In this document: one piece after another, positions 62,056 to 64,000 of the stretch
Numbering within the stretch: the first letter of the stretch is position 1
Layout: each line of letters opens with the position of its first letter
Source of the DNA: JAJZVS01 sp963708095
GTDB lineage: Bacteria > Pseudomonadota > Alphaproteobacteria > Acetobacterales > Acetobacteraceae
Direction: 5' to 3'
DNA length: 64,000 nucleotides
Assembly: GCA_963708095.1 (NCBI GenBank)
Contig: OY970182.1
Span: forward strand, 2,108,001-2,172,000
Program-made: the position numbers and the translations under genes
Notes under the pieces: generated by a model
The model's input: only the letters and a program-made list of their open reading frames with translations
Told to the model about the DNA's origin: nothing
Database searches by the model: none

Positions 62056-64000
62056 GAGCGGGCCCGGTCTCGGCCGCCGCAATGCAGGCGCGCGCAGTCG
62101 AGGAGCCGCGGAACAATCGGAGCCGTCACTGCTCGGCGGACGAGTATGACGCGTTTCTCGCCGGTTGCGAGGTCGCCAAGCACTTCGTCCAGCAGCGCCG
62201 CAGTCATCGCAAGCTCTTCGTGCAAGCCTGGCCTGATCTCGAAGAGTGGCTTCACGCACCACTTGCCGATCGCATTGGCCGAATGGACGGGCAGACACGA
62301 CGCACGCTCACCAACCGGCCATCCTATTACGCGCGCGCCTATCTCTATTATCTGGCGCTCAACGGTCATCTGCGTCTCGACTATCCGTGGCTGCTCGCGA
62401 TTGGCGACCTGTGTGTCCATGATGTCGCCTATCATATGCGCCTTGATCTGGGGGCGGATACGCTCGCGACCGAGGCCGCCGCGCTCGGCCTTCGCTGCGA
62501 GAACGCGAAGCTTGCGATGCGTTGGACGCTGGGCCGCATCGCCGTTCACGGCGGTCCACAATCGATCGACAGGCTCAATGACAACGACATCGACCAGATG
62601 CTCGTCGCGGTTCGCGAGTTCAGCAAGCGGCCAGATCTTGCCGCTTACTGGACGTCGGCCGAGCGTTATTGGCAGGTTTCCAAGAGCTGGATCACGAAGA
62701 TCGGCCAGCTCAGGCTCGTGCTCTATCATCGCGGCCAGGTTCAGGAGGTACCGCGTAAGATAATGCCGTCGGCTGACCTGTGTGCGGGGCAACCGGCGAT
62801 GGGCGTGCTGGTCGATGCGTGGCTTGAACGTCGTGCGCCTGCCTTGCGACCAGCGACCACATATCATTATGCGCTGACGGCACGCCGGTTTCTCGGGCAT
62901 CTCGCCGAGTCCCATCCGCAGGTCCAGACCTTCGCCGACGTAAAGCACGATCACATTGTCAGCTGGATGGATGCGATGGCGACCGAGCTGTCGCCGACGA
63001 CGGGACGGCCGCTCACCGCACGGTCGCAGCGTGAGCGCGTCATTCGTCTGGCGCAGTTTTTCAAGGATGCTGAGGATTGGGCATGGCACAACGTGCCGAG
63101 ATGGCCGCTGATCGCCAAGCGCGATCTACCGCGCGTCCCAGACCGCATACCACGTTACATTCCTCGTGCTGACCTCGAACGACTGATGGATGCTGTCAGG
63201 GCGCTGCCCGACCCGTTTCAGCGGGCTGCGATGATCGTCGCACGCTGGTCGGGCGCGCGGCGCAGCGAGGTGCGGCGTCTTACGACCGACTGCCTCAACA
63301 ACTATTCCGATGGCACGGCCCGACTGCGCATCCCGGTCGGCAAGACCGCACGCGAACGTATGATCCCACTCCATGACGAAGCGGCCGACGCTCTGCGCGC
63401 GGTGCTGGCAATCCGCGCGGAGGTCGCCGACCGGCGCTTGCCCGACGAGCGAACCGGCGATCTGGTCCGGTTCGTGTTCGTCTGGCGAGGCAAGCTTATG
63501 AGCGATCGGCATCTGTTCGGAACGCCGCTTAGGCGCGCATGCGAAGCAGCAAGTCTTGTCGACGCTGTCGGCAAACCGACGATCACCATGCATCGCTTTC
63601 GCCATACGCTCGGCACCGAACTTGCCGAGCGCGGCGCGAAGCTGCACACGATCATGAGCATCCTCGGCCATGAGAGTCCACAGATGACGATGGTCTATGC
63701 GCGGATAAGCGATGCCGAGGTATTGCGCGACTATCGCTCGGTGCTCGAACCAGGCGCCGTGATCGCGGGTGCGGGAGCCGAGGCGATCCGCGCCGGCGCC
63801 CTCTGCGACAGTGCGATCGATTGGTTGCGCACCAACTTCCTGAAGACCGAGCTCGAGCTGGGGCATTGCCTGCGGCTGCCCTCGGAAGGGCCGTGCGAAT
63901 GTGATCTCTATCTGAGTTGCTCGCGGTTCGTGACGACGCCAACTTATGCTCCGAGGCTGCGAGAGCGCCACCGGCTCGAACTGTCTCTTGCAGACGATGC
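62052..64000 (+). CDS. Second tyrosine recombinase, TnpB-like, runs off the window
   Basis: Frame open to the last base, at least 649 residues. The GTG start overlaps the stop of the first recombinase (GTGA); an ATG at 62082 is an alternative. A long N-terminal region is followed by a second core-binding domain (TTYHYALTARRFLGHLAESHP) and a catalytic domain: ARWSGARRSEVRRL (Arg), HRFRHTLGTELAERG (HxxR), LGHESPQMTMVYARISD (Tyr). Then GPCECDLYLSCSRF, a Cys-rich segment. TnpB of Tn554 is about 630 residues. Confidence 0.85.
   Translation, partial: MRAGPVSAAAMQARAVEEPRNNRSRHCSADEYDAFLAGCEVAKHFVQQRRSHRKLFVQAWPDLEEWLHAPLADRIGRMDGQTRRTLTNRPSYYARAYLYYLALNGHLRLDYPWLLAIGDLCVHDVAYHMRLDLGADTLATEAAALGLRCENAKLAMRWTLGRIAVHGGPQSIDRLNDNDIDQMLVAVREFSKRPDLAAYWTSAERYWQVSKSWITKIGQLRLVLYHRGQVQEVPRKIMPSADLCAGQPAMGVLVDAWLERRAPALRPATTYHYALTARRFLGHLAESHPQVQTFADVKHDHIVSWMDAMATELSPTTGRPLTARSQRERVIRLAQFFKDAEDWAWHNVPRWPLIAKRDLPRVPDRIPRYIPRADLERLMDAVRALPDPFQRAAMIVARWSGARRSEVRRLTTDCLNNYSDGTARLRIPVGKTARERMIPLHDEAADALRAVLAIRAEVADRRLPDERTGDLVRFVFVWRGKLMSDRHLFGTPLRRACEAASLVDAVGKPTITMHRFRHTLGTELAERGAKLHTIMSILGHESPQMTMVYARISDAEVLRDYRSVLEPGAVIAGAGAEAIRAGALCDSAIDWLRTNFLKTELELGHCLRLPSEGPCECDLYLSCSRFVTTPTYAPRLRERHRLELSLADD

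Noticed and set aside
60913..64000. RIT (recombinase-in-trio) element
   Set aside because: The second recombinase is much longer than RIT members; the size pair fits Tn554 better. The third gene is outside the window, so this is not final.

Overview
The window is high-GC DNA from an alphaproteobacterium, most likely an acetic-acid-bacteria relative (Acetobacteraceae). That placement is inferred from base composition, from the layout of the histidine cluster and from the rpmH-rnpA-yidD-yidC-engB block; no database was searched. The left part is mostly core metabolism and surface-polysaccharide genes. The middle and right parts are heavily remodelled by insertion sequences and hold accessory and broken genes.

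Layout. 1-2674: the 3' part of thiC and a SirB1-like protein, then a 40-bp perfect hairpin. 2766-7665 (minus): a histidine cluster hisB-DUF2628-hisH-GNAT-hisA-hisF-hisE-HIT, with stop/start overlaps. 7666-8690: a non-coding block built of dispersed repeats and one large inverted repeat. 8691-10889: a soluble chemoreceptor with a C-terminal sensor and a class II aldolase-family protein. 11351-14812 (minus): the dTDP-rhamnose operon rfbBACD. 15031-17775: a PrpF-family isomerase and a CrcB-UspA fusion preceded by a fluoride riboswitch. 17916-19169: a broken IS110. 19840-24372: polysaccharide deacetylase, glycosyltransferase and two methyltransferases, probably for surface glycan. 24429-28036: a degenerate IS6, an IS630 and an intact IS110. 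28033-32292: a 1419-residue GAF/GGDEF/globin-like/GAF/EAL sensor. 32605: tRNA-Val(CAC). 33342-34740: an intact IS3. 35418-39070: rpmH, rnpA, yidD, yidC, engB.

From 39229 the window becomes an accessory region. A second IS3 element carries an IS21 element inside its orfB, with a 6-bp target duplication. The right end of that IS3 truncates a strawberry-notch-family gene. A minus-strand run follows: aldo/keto reductase, MOSC-flavin reductase split from its 2Fe-2S domain by an amber codon, FAD disulfide oxidoreductase, SnoaL-like protein, a 3-methyladenine glycosylase relic, and an EmrA/EmrB efflux pair. Further right are IS1380 debris, an ISL3 element, a MITE-like element, a frameshifted HEPN-like gene overlapping a tRNA-like sequence with an oversized anticodon loop, a Gly/Tyr-rich secreted protein, and a ChrR-like cupin with a flavin amine oxidase. 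The window ends in two overlapping tyrosine recombinases arranged like tnpA-tnpB of Tn554-type transposons.

The most notable observations are the riboswitch-controlled CrcB-UspA fusion, the nested IS3/IS21 with exact junctions, the Tn554-like recombinase pair, the tRNA-like sequence with a 17-nt insertion, and the dispersed intergenic repeat families. I found no CRISPR array and no complete, clearly undescribed defence or biosynthetic system.
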